Shown: piece by piece, positions 16,888 through 24,950 of the stretch
Numbering within the stretch: position 1 is the first letter of the stretch
Layout: every line of letters starts with the position of its first letter
Assembly: GCA_045658305.1 (NCBI GenBank)
Contig: JAZOUT010000059.1
Coordinates: 1 to 64,000, forward strand
Source: Aphodosoma sp045658305
Lineage (GTDB): Bacteria; Bacteroidota; Bacteroidia; Bacteroidales; Paludibacteraceae
Length of the DNA: 64,000 nucleotides
Reading direction: 5' to 3'
Position numbers and translations under genes: made by a program
The notes under the pieces: generated by a model
What the model was told of the DNA's origin: nothing
Database searches by the model: none
What the model saw: the letters and a program-made list of their open reading frames with translations, nothing else

Positions 16888-17574
16888 TCAATCAATTGTA
16901 ACGCCAACACGCTCAAATTTATACTTAATCCAACGAATAACAACATACGCCATCGGCGTGCCAAACACCGCCTCAATCGTCACCTTCATACCATATTGAA
17001 ACAATATCATCATCAGCAAGTCGTGCGTCGACACCACGCCCAAAAACGCAATCAACACAAACGGTAGCGTGTCGAACAGATATCCCACCAACGAACTCGC
17101 AATAGTGCGCACCCAAAGCCAACGCCCAGCCGTCATGCGCTTGATGCGGTCCATCAACCACGCGTTCGACAATTCGCCAAGCAAAAAGCCCGTGAGCGAA
17201 GCAATCACAATACGAGGCACATAGGTGAACATAGTGTTGTAGGCATTAGCCTCAGTCTGCAAATAGTCAGGCGAAGGCAACCACACACCCATCTGCGTGC
17301 ACAACACCATCACAACATTGCACACAAACGTCAGCCAAATAATCTTTTTGGCTGTGCGATAGCCCCATATTTCAGTCAGCACATCGCCAAGCATATAAGC
17401 AAAAGGAAAAGTTATAGTACCAGCGTCGAAATAGAACCAACCGGCAATGCTGATAACCTTAACAGCCATGATGTTCGACACCAAATAGAGAGTAACGAAA
17501 AGAGCCGTCACCGCCATCAAAGGCATAGTGCTCTCTCGTCGGTTTTTTAAAGGGTTTTCCGAGACCTTATCCAT
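16888..17574 (-). CDS. Queuosine precursor transporter, YhhQ family
   Basis: This 228-residue integral membrane protein has about six hydrophobic helices. Family marks include FPFAYMLGDVLTEIWGYRTAKK near residue 78 and GFLLGELSNAWLMDRIKR near 150. YhhQ proteins take up queuosine precursors such as preQ0/preQ1 or queuine. It shares an operon with the radical SAM protein 3 nt downstream. A minus-strand -7 element (TAACTTTG, 17680-17673) lies about 100 bp upstream, with a palindromic repeat between it and the start codon. Confidence 0.88.
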   Translation of the reverse strand: MDKVSENPLKNRRESTMPLMAVTALFVTLYLVSNIMAVKVISIAGWFYFDAGTITFPFAYMLGDVLTEIWGYRTAKKIIWLTFVCNVVMVLCTQMGVWLPSPDYLQTEANAYNTMFTYVPRIVIASLTGFLLGELSNAWLMDRIKRMTAGRWLWVRTIASSLVGYLFDTLPFVLIAFLGVVSTHDLLMMILFQYGMKVTIEAVFGTPMAYVVIRWIKYKFERVGVTID

Positions 17575-17598
17575 AATTTCAAAAATTTATATTATCAA

Positions 17599-17645
17599 CT
17601 ATTGTCCCCCTGTCTTAGGGGGACGAGCAAAGCGGAGGGGGTATT
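17599..17645 (+). repeat. GC-rich palindromic element, copy 2 (intergenic)
   Basis: TATTGTCCCCCTGTCTTAGG and the following GGGACGAG are identical to copy 1 at 241. The tail is GCAAAGCGGAGGGGGTA. It lies within the presumed leader of the yhhQ-type gene. Confidence 0.8.
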
Positions 17646-17672
17646 GTCTGTTATCTGTTGACATTTATTCTG

Positions 17673-17711
17673 CAAAGTTACTAATTTTAATCCACATTTT
17701 TCGTATCTTTG
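17673..17711. promoter_or_regulatory. Divergent -7 elements for the YhhQ and sigma-factor operons
   Basis: A minus-strand TAACTTTG (17680-17673) and a plus-strand TATCTTTG (17704-17711) face away from each other. Neither has a clear TTTG at the -33 distance, so the calls rest on the -7 boxes. Confidence 0.45.
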
Positions 17712-17788
17712 CAAAAAATATGTCTAAAATATGTAGTTTTTTGTTGGCATTTGCGTCTAATAGATAAAACAATCAAACAAACCAAACA

Positions 17789-18268
17789 ATGAAAGAGAAA
17801 GAAAAAGAGTTCGAACGAATCGTTCGAGAGCACAAAAACACCATATACACCGTCTGCTTTATGTTCTCGAAAGACAACGACGAGGTCAACGACCTCTTCC
17901 AAGAAACCCTCATCAACCTATGGCAAGGCTTCAAAACCTTCCGAGGCGAGAGTTCACTCCGCACATGGATATGGCGCGTCAGCCTCAACACCTGCATCTC
18001 GTCCGAGCGCAAAAAGAGCAAGATGCAAACAGTGCCACTATCCATGGACATCAACCTCTATGAAGACACCGACGACGATTCGCGCCAAATTCAGATGCTC
18101 TACAATCGCATCAATCGCTTGAAACCCTTCGACCGCGCCATCATCCTCCTCTGGCTCAGCAATCTCCCTTACGACGAAATTGCCGCCATCGTAGGCATCA
18201 CGGTCAAAAACGTATCGGTGCGCCTTGTCCGCATCAAAGAAGAATTAAAACAGATGTCAAACCAATAA
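17789..18268 (+). CDS. ECF-type RNA polymerase sigma factor
   Basis: At 159 residues with only regions 2 and 4, this is an extracytoplasmic-function sigma factor. Region 2 is FERIVREHKNTIYTVCFMF through DLFQETLINLWQGFKTF (residues 8-50). Region 4 is LPYDEIAAIVGITVKNVSVR near 130. It would redirect RNA polymerase to a small regulon; the target promoters are not evident here. The next gene, 13 nt downstream, encodes a membrane protein and probably acts as its partner or anti-sigma factor. Confidence 0.93.
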   Translation: MKEKEKEFERIVREHKNTIYTVCFMFSKDNDEVNDLFQETLINLWQGFKTFRGESSLRTWIWRVSLNTCISSERKKSKMQTVPLSMDINLYEDTDDDSRQIQMLYNRINRLKPFDRAIILLWLSNLPYDEIAAIVGITVKNVSVRLVRIKEELKQMSNQ

Positions 18269-18281
18269 AACTATCAATATT

Positions 18282-18878
18282 ATGGAACGAGATATTAGAT
18301 TAGAAGAATTGAACGAGTTGAGAGAACAACTCACGCTATTGAACCGAAAACTCGAAAAACAGAGCATCATCAACCACCAACTGATACGCAACTCCATCAA
18401 AGAGCGCATTTCAAGCATCAATCGCACAGGGATTGTGTTGTGCGCATTGGTTGTTATTGCAACTCCTATAATCGCAATTAATTATGCCCTTTTGCTCAAC
18501 TTTTCGCTTGCGCTCAATATCTTCACCTGCGCCTTTATGGCAATAGCCCTCGTTTACACCATTTGGTCGCATTGGGGATTGAGTAGCAATTTGCTCAATG
18601 GCGATTTAATCACAGCCAGCACCACCATTATGCGCACCCGCCGTCGCTACAAACAATGGAGCTATTTCAGTTACCCATGGCTTGTCGTGTGGCTCTGCTG
18701 GAATGCGTGGGAGGTCTACACCAAAATCGATAATCGCGAGATGCTACTCGGCATAATCGTAGGAGGCATAGTAGGTTTAGTAATAGGCGGCATATATGGC
18801 TGGCGCCAACGCAACAAAATCTACCGCAACATCGACGCCATGCTCCAAGACATCGCCGACCTCAAATCTGGGGAGTAA
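18282..18878 (+). CDS. Membrane protein partnered with the ECF sigma factor
   Basis: Residues 1-45 form a charged coiled-coil (LNELREQLTLLNRKLEKQ). Hydrophobic helices follow at about 52-72, 74-95, 125-142 and 155-173. A basic, helical tail closes the 198-residue chain. Its position directly after the sigma gene suggests a membrane anchor or anti-sigma role, but no zinc-binding anti-sigma motif is present. Homologues in the same position occur in other Bacteroidales, from memory. Confidence 0.7.
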   Translation: MERDIRLEELNELREQLTLLNRKLEKQSIINHQLIRNSIKERISSINRTGIVLCALVVIATPIIAINYALLLNFSLALNIFTCAFMAIALVYTIWSHWGLSSNLLNGDLITASTTIMRTRRRYKQWSYFSYPWLVVWLCWNAWEVYTKIDNREMLLGIIVGGIVGLVIGGIYGWRQRNKIYRNIDAMLQDIADLKSGE

Positions 18879-18879
18879 C

Positions 18880-19100
18880 CCCGTTCGGGTATAATATTAC
18901 AATATCACCATCATTTTATACCCTATCAGGTATAACATCAAACTACTGGACTCTAAAAAGCCCACAATCAAATTCCGGCCTCAACGAGCAAAGCGAGTCC
19001 ACAATGTAGGGACGCTCAGTTCGAGCGGCCGCCCCCGACCTCAACGAGGTCGCACAAAAACATCCCCCCTTAATCCACATTCAGATTAAGGGGGGGGGGA
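18880..19100. repeat. Cluster of GC-rich hairpins and a G10 tract
   Basis: This gap holds a series of palindromes: ACCCCGTTCGGGT near 18888, ATACC..GGTAT near 18920, GACCTCAACGAGGTC near 19040, and CCCCCCTTAATC-N8-GATTAAGGGGGG at 19064-19099. The last ends in ten G and may terminate transcription. The motifs echo those at 3830-3950. No gene is supported. It marks the left edge of the AT-rich island. Confidence 0.5.
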
Positions 19101-19118
19101 TGAACATAATAGATTCTA

Positions 19119-19238
19119 CTATTTTTTAATTTTACGAGTATCAACTTCAGTTCTACCTGTTTCTTTTCTCAAATGTCTGCTATAAGCATCAGCATAATAT
19201 TCGCCACCCTCTTTCTTTATTATAGCTACCAATGACAT
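19119..19238 (-). CDS. Very small basic protein (39 aa)
   Basis: ATG at 19238 opens a 39-codon frame, beginning MSLVAIIKKEGGEYYADAYS and ending in TAG at 19121-19119. It is Lys/Arg-rich and lies 16 nt after the stop of the 254-residue gene on the same strand, with AAGAGA just upstream of the start. Co-transcription with that gene is likely. Function unknown; reality rests on composition and position only. Confidence 0.45.
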   Translation of the reverse strand: MSLVAIIKKEGGEYYADAYSRHLRKETGRTEVDTRKIKK

Positions 19239-19254
19239 ATCTCTTATTCTTTTA

Positions 19255-20019
19255 TTATTCTTCCAAACAAAATTCTACATCCTTATATTTTGAGTCAAAA
19301 TCTTTTAAAAATTTAGATACTAATTCTATTTTTCCCTTTTTAATTGCTTCATATTGTTCTTCTCCCATCTCGTTTTTTGATATAAAAGTGGTAAAAATAA
19401 CCAACATAGCATCAACTTTATCATCACCTCTATTTTCACCAGGAGTTCCCTCTAAACATGAATTAGTGTAACAAAATCCATCAGTAACAACAAAACCTTT
19501 TTTACCAACCATACCATATTTTTCAATATTATTGTTGATATCTGTAGTTATATCAATAGGAAAATAGTCATTACCATTTCTGGAAAAATAACGACATGCA
19601 ACATCATTTGCCATTAATGATTCATCTTTTAAAAAGCGCTCTTTATATCGTTGAAAAAAATGACTTGTATATGCGTGTACTTGCCGCAAAAGAATAGGTT
19701 TACTGTTTTCGCAATGTGAATAAGGACTAACTCCCCATTTTAGGATAAAGTGTTTGTTATTATCATCAAATAATTCACAAAAATGATTTACTTTAGGATT
19801 TTCAACACTATGTCTATTAGCAGCATAAAAATATATGATATAGTTGTTTCGAGTTGAAGGAATTTTATATTCATACTTTACATGAGCTGGGAAACTATTC
19901 TTTTTTTTCAACTCTTTAATTGCCTTAGATAGCAGGTATTTCTCTTTTAAATCTATTTTCTCTTTATCTGCTACGAGATTATCAAACATCTCTTTGCACG
20001 ACATTCCTGTTGTTAGCAT
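19255..20019 (-). CDS. Uncharacterised protein (254 aa) downstream of an HNH gene
   Basis: No family recognised. It is cytoplasmic and charged, with a helical N-terminal third (KEKIDLKEKYLLSKAIKELK). A central conserved-looking segment, HAYTSHFFQRYKERFLKD, holds two His, and KGFVVTDGFCYTNSCLEG follows. The His/Arg-rich motif followed by a beta-rich 'FVVTDGF' section would suit a small nuclease or nucleotide-binding fold, but this is speculation. It starts 18 nt after the HNH gene stop, so both are one unit. Confidence 0.6.
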   Translation of the reverse strand: MLTTGMSCKEMFDNLVADKEKIDLKEKYLLSKAIKELKKKNSFPAHVKYEYKIPSTRNNYIIYFYAANRHSVENPKVNHFCELFDDNNKHFILKWGVSPYSHCENSKPILLRQVHAYTSHFFQRYKERFLKDESLMANDVACRYFSRNGNDYFPIDITTDINNNIEKYGMVGKKGFVVTDGFCYTNSCLEGTPGENRGDDKVDAMLVIFTTFISKNEMGEEQYEAIKKGKIELVSKFLKDFDSKYKDVEFCLEE

Positions 20020-20037
20020 AGGTATCTTAAATTTAAT

Positions 20038-21051
20038 TTAGCAATAGTCATCAATACAATCTTCACCTGTCCACTCTTTTCCTTGTGCAAGAATCATAGC
20101 TCTAGTTGCAGCAATGTCAGAAAAGAATACAGACCCTTCATGGATAAAGTAACCATCATTATCTAATGAAATTGACAAAAAACCATGTTGCTTTATGTCT
20201 TGGTCAGCGAATGTTTGTATTAATATAGTGTCGTTATGGAGTACAAAATCAACTATATATCGTTGACTATATTGATTCTCTAGAATAACATCACCTACTC
20301 CTAAATTATTGAAATAATCCTCAATTGTGCTGTTTTCTTTGTTTGGAGTTAGAGGAAACCTAGTTGGTGTTTTCCAATTTTTTTGTTTTGCAAATGGGGT
20401 CAAAGAGTCAATCGTATCACTAATAGGGGTAACGTTATGTGTAGTATAACTGTTATTTTGTTGATTAAGGTTATTAAAAATCCACTCTCCCATGGGCGTT
20501 CTCTCTGTATTTTCGTCAGGCTTTGAAGAAGTATTCTCTCTTAATTTTTCAAAATTCAATTTGGTTGTATCACTCTCTGATTTAGTAACAGGACGCATCC
20601 ATGAAACATTTTGCTTTGATTTATTTTCTTGAAGGCATCTTGGATTATCAATAAATTTTTGAATATCTCCACCACATAAAAACTCAACTTTTGCTCGGGA
20701 TATCGGATTATTGAGAATATTATCCATTTTAGTCATCCACCTAAGATTATCCACCCTATTGTTGCATCTATTTGTATCGATATGATCTACAACATATTCT
20801 TTGGAATTTTGTTCTCCTAGGAATGCATATGCAACTACAATATGAACTCTTACATTTGAGGAAAAATACATATATCCAGTTTCCTCATTTTTAGTCCCCA
20901 AAGTCCATATTTCATCCCATTTCCTTAATTTTGAAGGATTTTTAGCTTCTCTCAAAATAGCGCCATTATCTCTAACTTGATAATATTCATCTTTATAAAA
21001 ACAGCGTCTAACTTCAGTGTAATCGTCTAATAAATTATTATTATTTTTCAT
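20038..21051 (-). CDS. HNH_3-type endonuclease-like protein (337 aa)
   Basis: Residues 20-115 resemble homing-type HNH nucleases: a degenerate NUMOD-like start (YYQVRDNGAILREAKNP), then HIVVAYAFLG and the HNH core VVDHIDTNRCNNRVDNLRWM. In this core DH, N and N supply the metal and active-site ligands. A second conserved piece, LCGGDIQKFIDNPRCL, follows near 125-140. The C-terminal 100 residues form a separate acidic domain. From memory, Bacteroidales carry many such proteins scattered in genomes. The substrate is unknown. It forms a pair with the 254-residue gene downstream. Confidence 0.75.
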   Translation of the reverse strand: MKNNNNLLDDYTEVRRCFYKDEYYQVRDNGAILREAKNPSKLRKWDEIWTLGTKNEETGYMYFSSNVRVHIVVAYAFLGEQNSKEYVVDHIDTNRCNNRVDNLRWMTKMDNILNNPISRAKVEFLCGGDIQKFIDNPRCLQENKSKQNVSWMRPVTKSESDTTKLNFEKLRENTSSKPDENTERTPMGEWIFNNLNQQNNSYTTHNVTPISDTIDSLTPFAKQKNWKTPTRFPLTPNKENSTIEDYFNNLGVGDVILENQYSQRYIVDFVLHNDTILIQTFADQDIKQHGFLSISLDNDGYFIHEGSVFFSDIAATRAMILAQGKEWTGEDCIDDYC

Positions 21052-21113
21052 GCTATAAAAAATAACAAAAAATAAGAACTATAAGGATAAACCCCATGGA
21101 TCTTGCCCATATT

Positions 21114-21551
21114 TTAATATATCATAATAACAAGTCTCTTGTCTTGATCAAAACTCCATTGTACTTGCCAACAATATCCCTTTATATTATCCAATAAAAC
21201 GAAGTTATACATATTTTCGGTAGGATAAAGCTCAAAACGACCTGCTATTTTTTCATCCCATGAGAATATACGTTCCTCGATATCAAGAACATATTTCATT
21301 CTGTTTCCTGATGTACTCCATTGAACAATCCAAATTTGTCCTGTCATGGTATTCAACTCAAGAAAGGTATACATATTTTGAGTTGGATACAATTTGTAGA
21401 TTGGCTCTCTCAATTGATCTTGAAATACAATCAATTGTTCAAAAAGCAAACTATCTCTTTGCGACAACGCCACAGTACTTGTGGAGTCGTTAGTTGCTGA
21501 TGCAAATAAAAAAGCTATAGCAAACAATGCTAAACAAATCATTTTTTTCAT
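21114..21551 (-). CDS. Secreted protein with two tandem repeats (145 aa)
   Basis: A signal peptide (MICLALFAIAFLFASA) is followed by a helical spacer. Two repeats of about 40 residues come next: one reads KLYPTQNMYTFLELNTMTG then IWIVQWS; the other ELYPTENMYNFVLLDNIKG then CWQVQWS. Each looks like a small beta-sandwich unit. The ATG overlaps the stop of the methyltransferase-HIT gene by 4 nt (ATGA). GGAGG, a rare strong Shine-Dalgarno for this phylum, sits at the end of that gene. This implies translational coupling with a cytoplasmic enzyme, odd for a periplasmic protein. No known function. Confidence 0.7.
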   Translation of the reverse strand: MKKMICLALFAIAFLFASATNDSTSTVALSQRDSLLFEQLIVFQDQLREPIYKLYPTQNMYTFLELNTMTGQIWIVQWSTSGNRMKYVLDIEERIFSWDEKIAGRFELYPTENMYNFVLLDNIKGYCWQVQWSFDQDKRLVIMIY

Positions 21552-22684
21552 ATTATACCTCCTTTTTTGTCCATTACATTTTTCCTCTTATCTTCAAACG
21601 CCTCTTTATACACTTCTTGTATAGTCTCAAATTTTACTGGATTAGCATCTTGCAATTTTCTAACTCGCATAAAGATAGCTCGTCGAGAACGTTTAAACAT
21701 CTCCATTAAATTCTCTATTGCCGTTCCATTCAAAGCTAATTCCCATAATTTTTCATCATCTTCTTTTGTCCAACTATTATGACTATTTTCTGGTCTATTT
21801 TTTTTCGGTTTTACTTCAACTGTATAACTTTGCTTATTTGGGATGACACCTCTCACACCTCCCTTTGGTTTTTCTACATCTCCTTTATAACGAGGTATTA
21901 GATGCATATGTACATGAAACACAGATTGTCCTGCTGCTTCATTAATATTTATTCCAACATTATAACCATCAGGATGATATTTTTCATCAAGGCGTTGTTT
22001 AACAAATTGCAACATCAAATTCATTGCTTCCCGTTCTCGATGTGTTAAATCAAAATAATTCGACACATGTCGTTTAGGGATAATCAAAGCATGCCCAGGA
22101 GATACAGGATAACCATCATAAAATGCCACACACGACACGGTTTCACAAATGATTTCCACTTTACGCGATAAATTACAAAACGGGCAATTTACGTCTTCTC
22201 TACGTGGTAAACGATTGTAATGTTGATATTCATACAACTCATAACAGCTATTCTTCACTAAACTTTTAAATGGCAATTTAACATTACATTGATAAGTATA
22301 TTGCTTATGAATTGCATGTAATCTAAACCCCTCTTCCTCTAAATCTCTTCTTACTGCAAAATAAGCAACTCCTTTAGATGACAATAAATTCGATATTGAC
22401 ATCAACACTACAGCTTGATCGTATGGTTCTAACACATTAAGCACATAATTGCAAATAATAGTATCAAACTTACCCTGTGGATAGTCAGTACGATAATAAT
22501 TATCATATCCTATTATATTAAAGCCTCTCCTTCTCAATTCATCCGTATCATAACCAAGTCCACAACCAAAATCAAGAATACGACCTTTTAGTAAGCCTTG
22601 ATTAAGTAAATATCGAGTTGGAACAGACAATTCTGTTCTTCTTATAGCAGTTAAATACGGATGATTTTGTATTTTATTATCCAT
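21548..22684 (-). CDS. Fused SAM methyltransferase - HIT hydrolase - Myb/SANT-like protein
   Basis: Three domains are visible in 378 residues. Residues about 15-160 are a class I methyltransferase with motif I ILDFGCGLGYDTDELRRRG. Its motif IV position reads CNYV rather than (N/D)PPY, so it is not a standard adenine-N6 DNA methylase. Residues 165-285 are a HIT domain with CPFC and the catalytic HVHMHLIPRY; HIT enzymes hydrolyse nucleotide adducts. Residues 300-345 (SWTKEDDEKLWELALNG, then RSRRAIFMRVRKL) form a Myb/SANT-like helical tail often seen on nucleic-acid-binding proteins. I chose ATG at 22684, 4 nt after the HNH gene stop; ATG at 22708 would overlap that gene. From memory this fusion recurs next to HNH or helicase genes in variable regions, which suggests a defence or nucleotide-modification role. 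Confidence 0.85.
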   Translation of the reverse strand: MDNKIQNHPYLTAIRRTELSVPTRYLLNQGLLKGRILDFGCGLGYDTDELRRRGFNIIGYDNYYRTDYPQGKFDTIICNYVLNVLEPYDQAVVLMSISNLLSSKGVAYFAVRRDLEEEGFRLHAIHKQYTYQCNVKLPFKSLVKNSCYELYEYQHYNRLPRREDVNCPFCNLSRKVEIICETVSCVAFYDGYPVSPGHALIIPKRHVSNYFDLTHREREAMNLMLQFVKQRLDEKYHPDGYNVGININEAAGQSVFHVHMHLIPRYKGDVEKPKGGVRGVIPNKQSYTVEVKPKKNRPENSHNSWTKEDDEKLWELALNGTAIENLMEMFKRSRRAIFMRVRKLQDANPVKFETIQEVYKEAFEDKRKNVMDKKGGII

Positions 22685-22688
22685 ATAA

Positions 22689-23759
22689 TCAATATTTCCA
22701 AGTTTCAAAACCCATATTATGAGCTATTTGACACATCGGGACAAATGTATTTGTAAAACAATCATACAAATGTTCTTTATCCATTGAAATTAATTCATAT
22801 GGAGTACACCCCAAAGATAAATAATCTTCAAGTAGTTTTTTGTTCTCCCAATTATAGATATTAATTTTCAATGCTGACTGATGCAAATCTGCCAATCTCT
22901 TTAAATATAAATTTAAGTCTGGTAATTTATTACTTTTTGAGCTATTAACACTCGAATCCGCAGGTACTAAATTCCACAACAAATCATGCGACACAAAACT
23001 CCAAGGAATAAAATGGTCTAAATCATAATTTCTAACAGACAACAACTTAGAAGTATACATGCAGTGAATTTCTAGTCCCCCAATAATCGCACTATTCCAA
23101 AACTTACGCTGTTCAGACAATGAACTACGCTCTTCTTTTTTAATAATCTTGTTTGGTATATTCGGAACATTAGGATTCCTTATTTGCAAAAAATTAGTTA
23201 ATCCCCAATAGGCAAACGATGTCAATATCTCATAATTCTCTTGCAAATATGTATACCATATAGGATTCAATTCCACCCAAAACTCCCTATCTTCTTTCAC
23301 TAATCTATATAAACATCCATTTTCAAACGTTTGAGAACGAAGTACCATCTCTTTATTATCACTCGTATGAATCCATGGACTAAGGAAACGAAATGGTACA
23401 TTATTTCTCAAAAAACTTAACTTATCCCTAATTTCCTTATGCTGAATCAATTGATTCAATTGTATATTTAAATCATTTAATCCTATATTAATTGGTATAT
23501 TATTTTTCTTTTGTAATTGCAATATAGCTTCATGAAGATTATCTGATTTTCCAAAAGAAAGACGGAAATAATTAATAGGATACCATGCGTTTGTTACCAT
23601 CGAAACTATTATTTCCCACTCATTAATTCTTGTTTTACCTTGTTTAACAAACAAATCAAGAATTCCCAAAAACCAATAAAACTTATAAGTTGCAGATGTA
23701 TAATCAAAAATACGATTTAATCTTGTTGTTGATAATATTTGTGATTGAGGTAAATACAT
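22689..23759 (-). CDS. HNH endonuclease-like protein (356 aa)
   Basis: The C-terminal third carries an HNH core of the type found in restriction-like and Cas9-like nucleases: YDLDHFIPWSFVSHDLLWNL, followed by VPADSSVNSSKSNKLPDL (residues about 255-295). The DH, the Asn and the terminal N/K residues are all in place. The N-terminal 240 residues are helical and hydrophobic (YKFYWFLGILDLFVKQGK). They probably form a recognition or regulatory domain; I do not recognise it. It heads the operon HNH - methyltransferase/HIT - secreted repeat protein. Minus-strand -7 boxes lie at 23810-23803 and 23865-23858. The gene is notably AT-rich. Confidence 0.8.
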   Translation of the reverse strand: MYLPQSQILSTTRLNRIFDYTSATYKFYWFLGILDLFVKQGKTRINEWEIIVSMVTNAWYPINYFRLSFGKSDNLHEAILQLQKKNNIPINIGLNDLNIQLNQLIQHKEIRDKLSFLRNNVPFRFLSPWIHTSDNKEMVLRSQTFENGCLYRLVKEDREFWVELNPIWYTYLQENYEILTSFAYWGLTNFLQIRNPNVPNIPNKIIKKEERSSLSEQRKFWNSAIIGGLEIHCMYTSKLLSVRNYDLDHFIPWSFVSHDLLWNLVPADSSVNSSKSNKLPDLNLYLKRLADLHQSALKINIYNWENKKLLEDYLSLGCTPYELISMDKEHLYDCFTNTFVPMCQIAHNMGFETWKY

Positions 23760-24058
23760 AAAATATGATTAGCATGCAATAATAAATATTTTTTATTTTT
23801 TGCAAAGTTACAAAAATTCCATCATAATCGATACAGACTCATCATCTTTTTCGACTGCAAAATTACAATATAAAATTGACAACTTTTGACAATACGTAAA
23901 TGTTTTACTAAAAAATTTACCATAAATGAACTATTTCATGGAATGTGGGTTTGTTCGCCCTCAGCAGGGACGAGGGGAGAGAAAAGAGAGTGAATATTCG
24001 TTCTTAGGTTACATCCTTATTCTTCATCAACTTATATAAAAGATGTATTTTGTCTTAC

Positions 24059-24110
24059 ATACCCCCTCCGGACTGCGTCCTCGTCCCCCTAATTTAGGGG
24101 GACAATATGG
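24059..24110 (-). repeat. GC-rich palindromic element, copy 3 (intergenic, minus)
   Basis: Read on the minus strand: CATATTGTCCCCCTAAATTA, then GGGGGACGAGGACGCAGTCC and GGAGGGGGTATG. It has the same architecture and ends as copies 1 and 2. Confidence 0.75.
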
Positions 24111-24176
24111 TGCAGAACCACCTCCCAATGGTCGGTCATACTGCGGTTATGCATAATTTGACGTCTTCAACGTCAT

Positions 24177-24220
24177 AAAAAAACAACCGCCTATTCTCAT
24201 AAAAAGAATAAGCGGTCGTT
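24177..24220 (-). terminator. Terminator of the DUF3791/DUF3990 operon
   Basis: On the minus strand, AACGACCGCTTATTCT pairs with AGAATAGGCGGTTGTT and is followed by seven T. It begins just after the stop at 24230. Confidence 0.85.
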
Positions 24221-24229
24221 ATATCTAAT

Positions 24230-24481
24230 TCATTGTCTATTCTGCATCTCTAACACAAACTCATCAGCTACATACAAATCACCATACAGATAAAGTCCTG
24301 TTGATTTATCATGTAAACGCTCACAGGTTTTGCTTTCGTAAAACATTTTCAAAGCTCGCAGATTATCTAAATTCAACATCTTACCTAGCAATACTGCAAT
24401 AGCTCCAATCCTATTACTCATTATTATCTCTTGAATAACTGGTGCTTTTGTTGGACTATCATAATTCTTCTGTTCCTTCAT
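24230..24481 (-). CDS. Third protein of the DUF3791/DUF3990 operon (83 aa)
   Basis: This small helical protein contains IGAIAVLLGKMLNLDNLRAL, then FYESKTCERLHDKSTGLY. Its start overlaps the end of the DUF3990 gene by 23 nt, and a terminator follows directly. From memory, a short gene of this kind commonly completes DUF3791/DUF3990 operons. It might be the antitoxin or a targeting subunit. Nothing in the sequence decides which. Confidence 0.65.
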   Translation of the reverse strand: MKEQKNYDSPTKAPVIQEIIMSNRIGAIAVLLGKMLNLDNLRALKMFYESKTCERLHDKSTGLYLYGDLYVADEFVLEMQNRQ

Positions 24482-24950
24482 ATACTAGATATTTATTTAA
24501 GATTTCTTGATTCAAAATACACATTTGATTATTCGGCTGATGCTTAGACAATTCTCTTAATGCCGAACTAAGTTCTATTAACCCTGCAATATAAAGGTTT
24601 ACCGTATCTACAACACGATCATTCGCCACTCCCCCCTCAACATAATCATACTCGTCTGCAGCATTTTCTCCCGACCTATTTGCCACAATAAATTCAAGCC
24701 ACTCTTCATCATACGACTTAAAAATCTTACATCTCGCATCTCTTAACACAGCATCTCTATCAAGTTTATATCGATTAATCAAGGCTGGCATATTCCTACT
24801 TTTTGCCATATTATATGCCCACGATATAGCTTGTTCACGCAAATTTGTAACATAAAATCCATGACCAAAGTCCAAATTCTTCCTCCCAAACTTACAGACT
24901 GGCATCTCTATCCTTTCTGTTCCGCCATGATAAACTATTAACTCATTCAT
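24459..24950 (-). CDS. DUF3990 protein, ADP-ribosyltransferase-like toxin candidate
   Basis: The N-terminus matches DUF3990: VYHGGTERIEMP, then GRKNLDFGHGFYVTNLREQA and SWAYNMA. The H-G-G, the DFGxGFY element and the QAxxWA segment resemble the NAD-binding face of ADP-ribosyltransferases, which is why the family is suspected to be toxic. The start is ATG at 24950, overlapping the DUF3791 stop by 4 nt (ATGA). The alternative Met at 24977 would overlap the upstream gene by 31 nt and adds non-conserved residues. Length 163 aa is normal for the family. Toxicity is inferred, not shown. Confidence 0.82.
   Translation of the reverse strand: MNELIVYHGGTERIEMPVCKFGRKNLDFGHGFYVTNLREQAISWAYNMAKSRNMPALINRYKLDRDAVLRDARCKIFKSYDEEWLEFIVANRSGENAADEYDYVEGGVANDRVVDTVNLYIAGLIELSSALRELSKHQPNNQMCILNQEILNKYLVYEGTEEL

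Larger units (their letters stand above)
23760..24229. other. Intergenic stretch between the two island operons
   Basis: These 470 bp hold the candidate -7 elements of the HNH operon (23803-23865), a palindromic element (24059-24110) and the terminator of the DUF3990 operon (24177-24220). I see no gene. The segment 23940-24000 contains a further GC-rich patch (TTCGCCCTCAGCAGGGACG) similar to the repeats at 3930. Confidence 0.6.

Noticed and set aside
16312..17067. 251-codon plus-strand frame opposite the radical SAM and YhhQ genes
   Set aside because: Antisense shadow; rich in His/Arg with no domain. The minus-strand genes have clear motifs.
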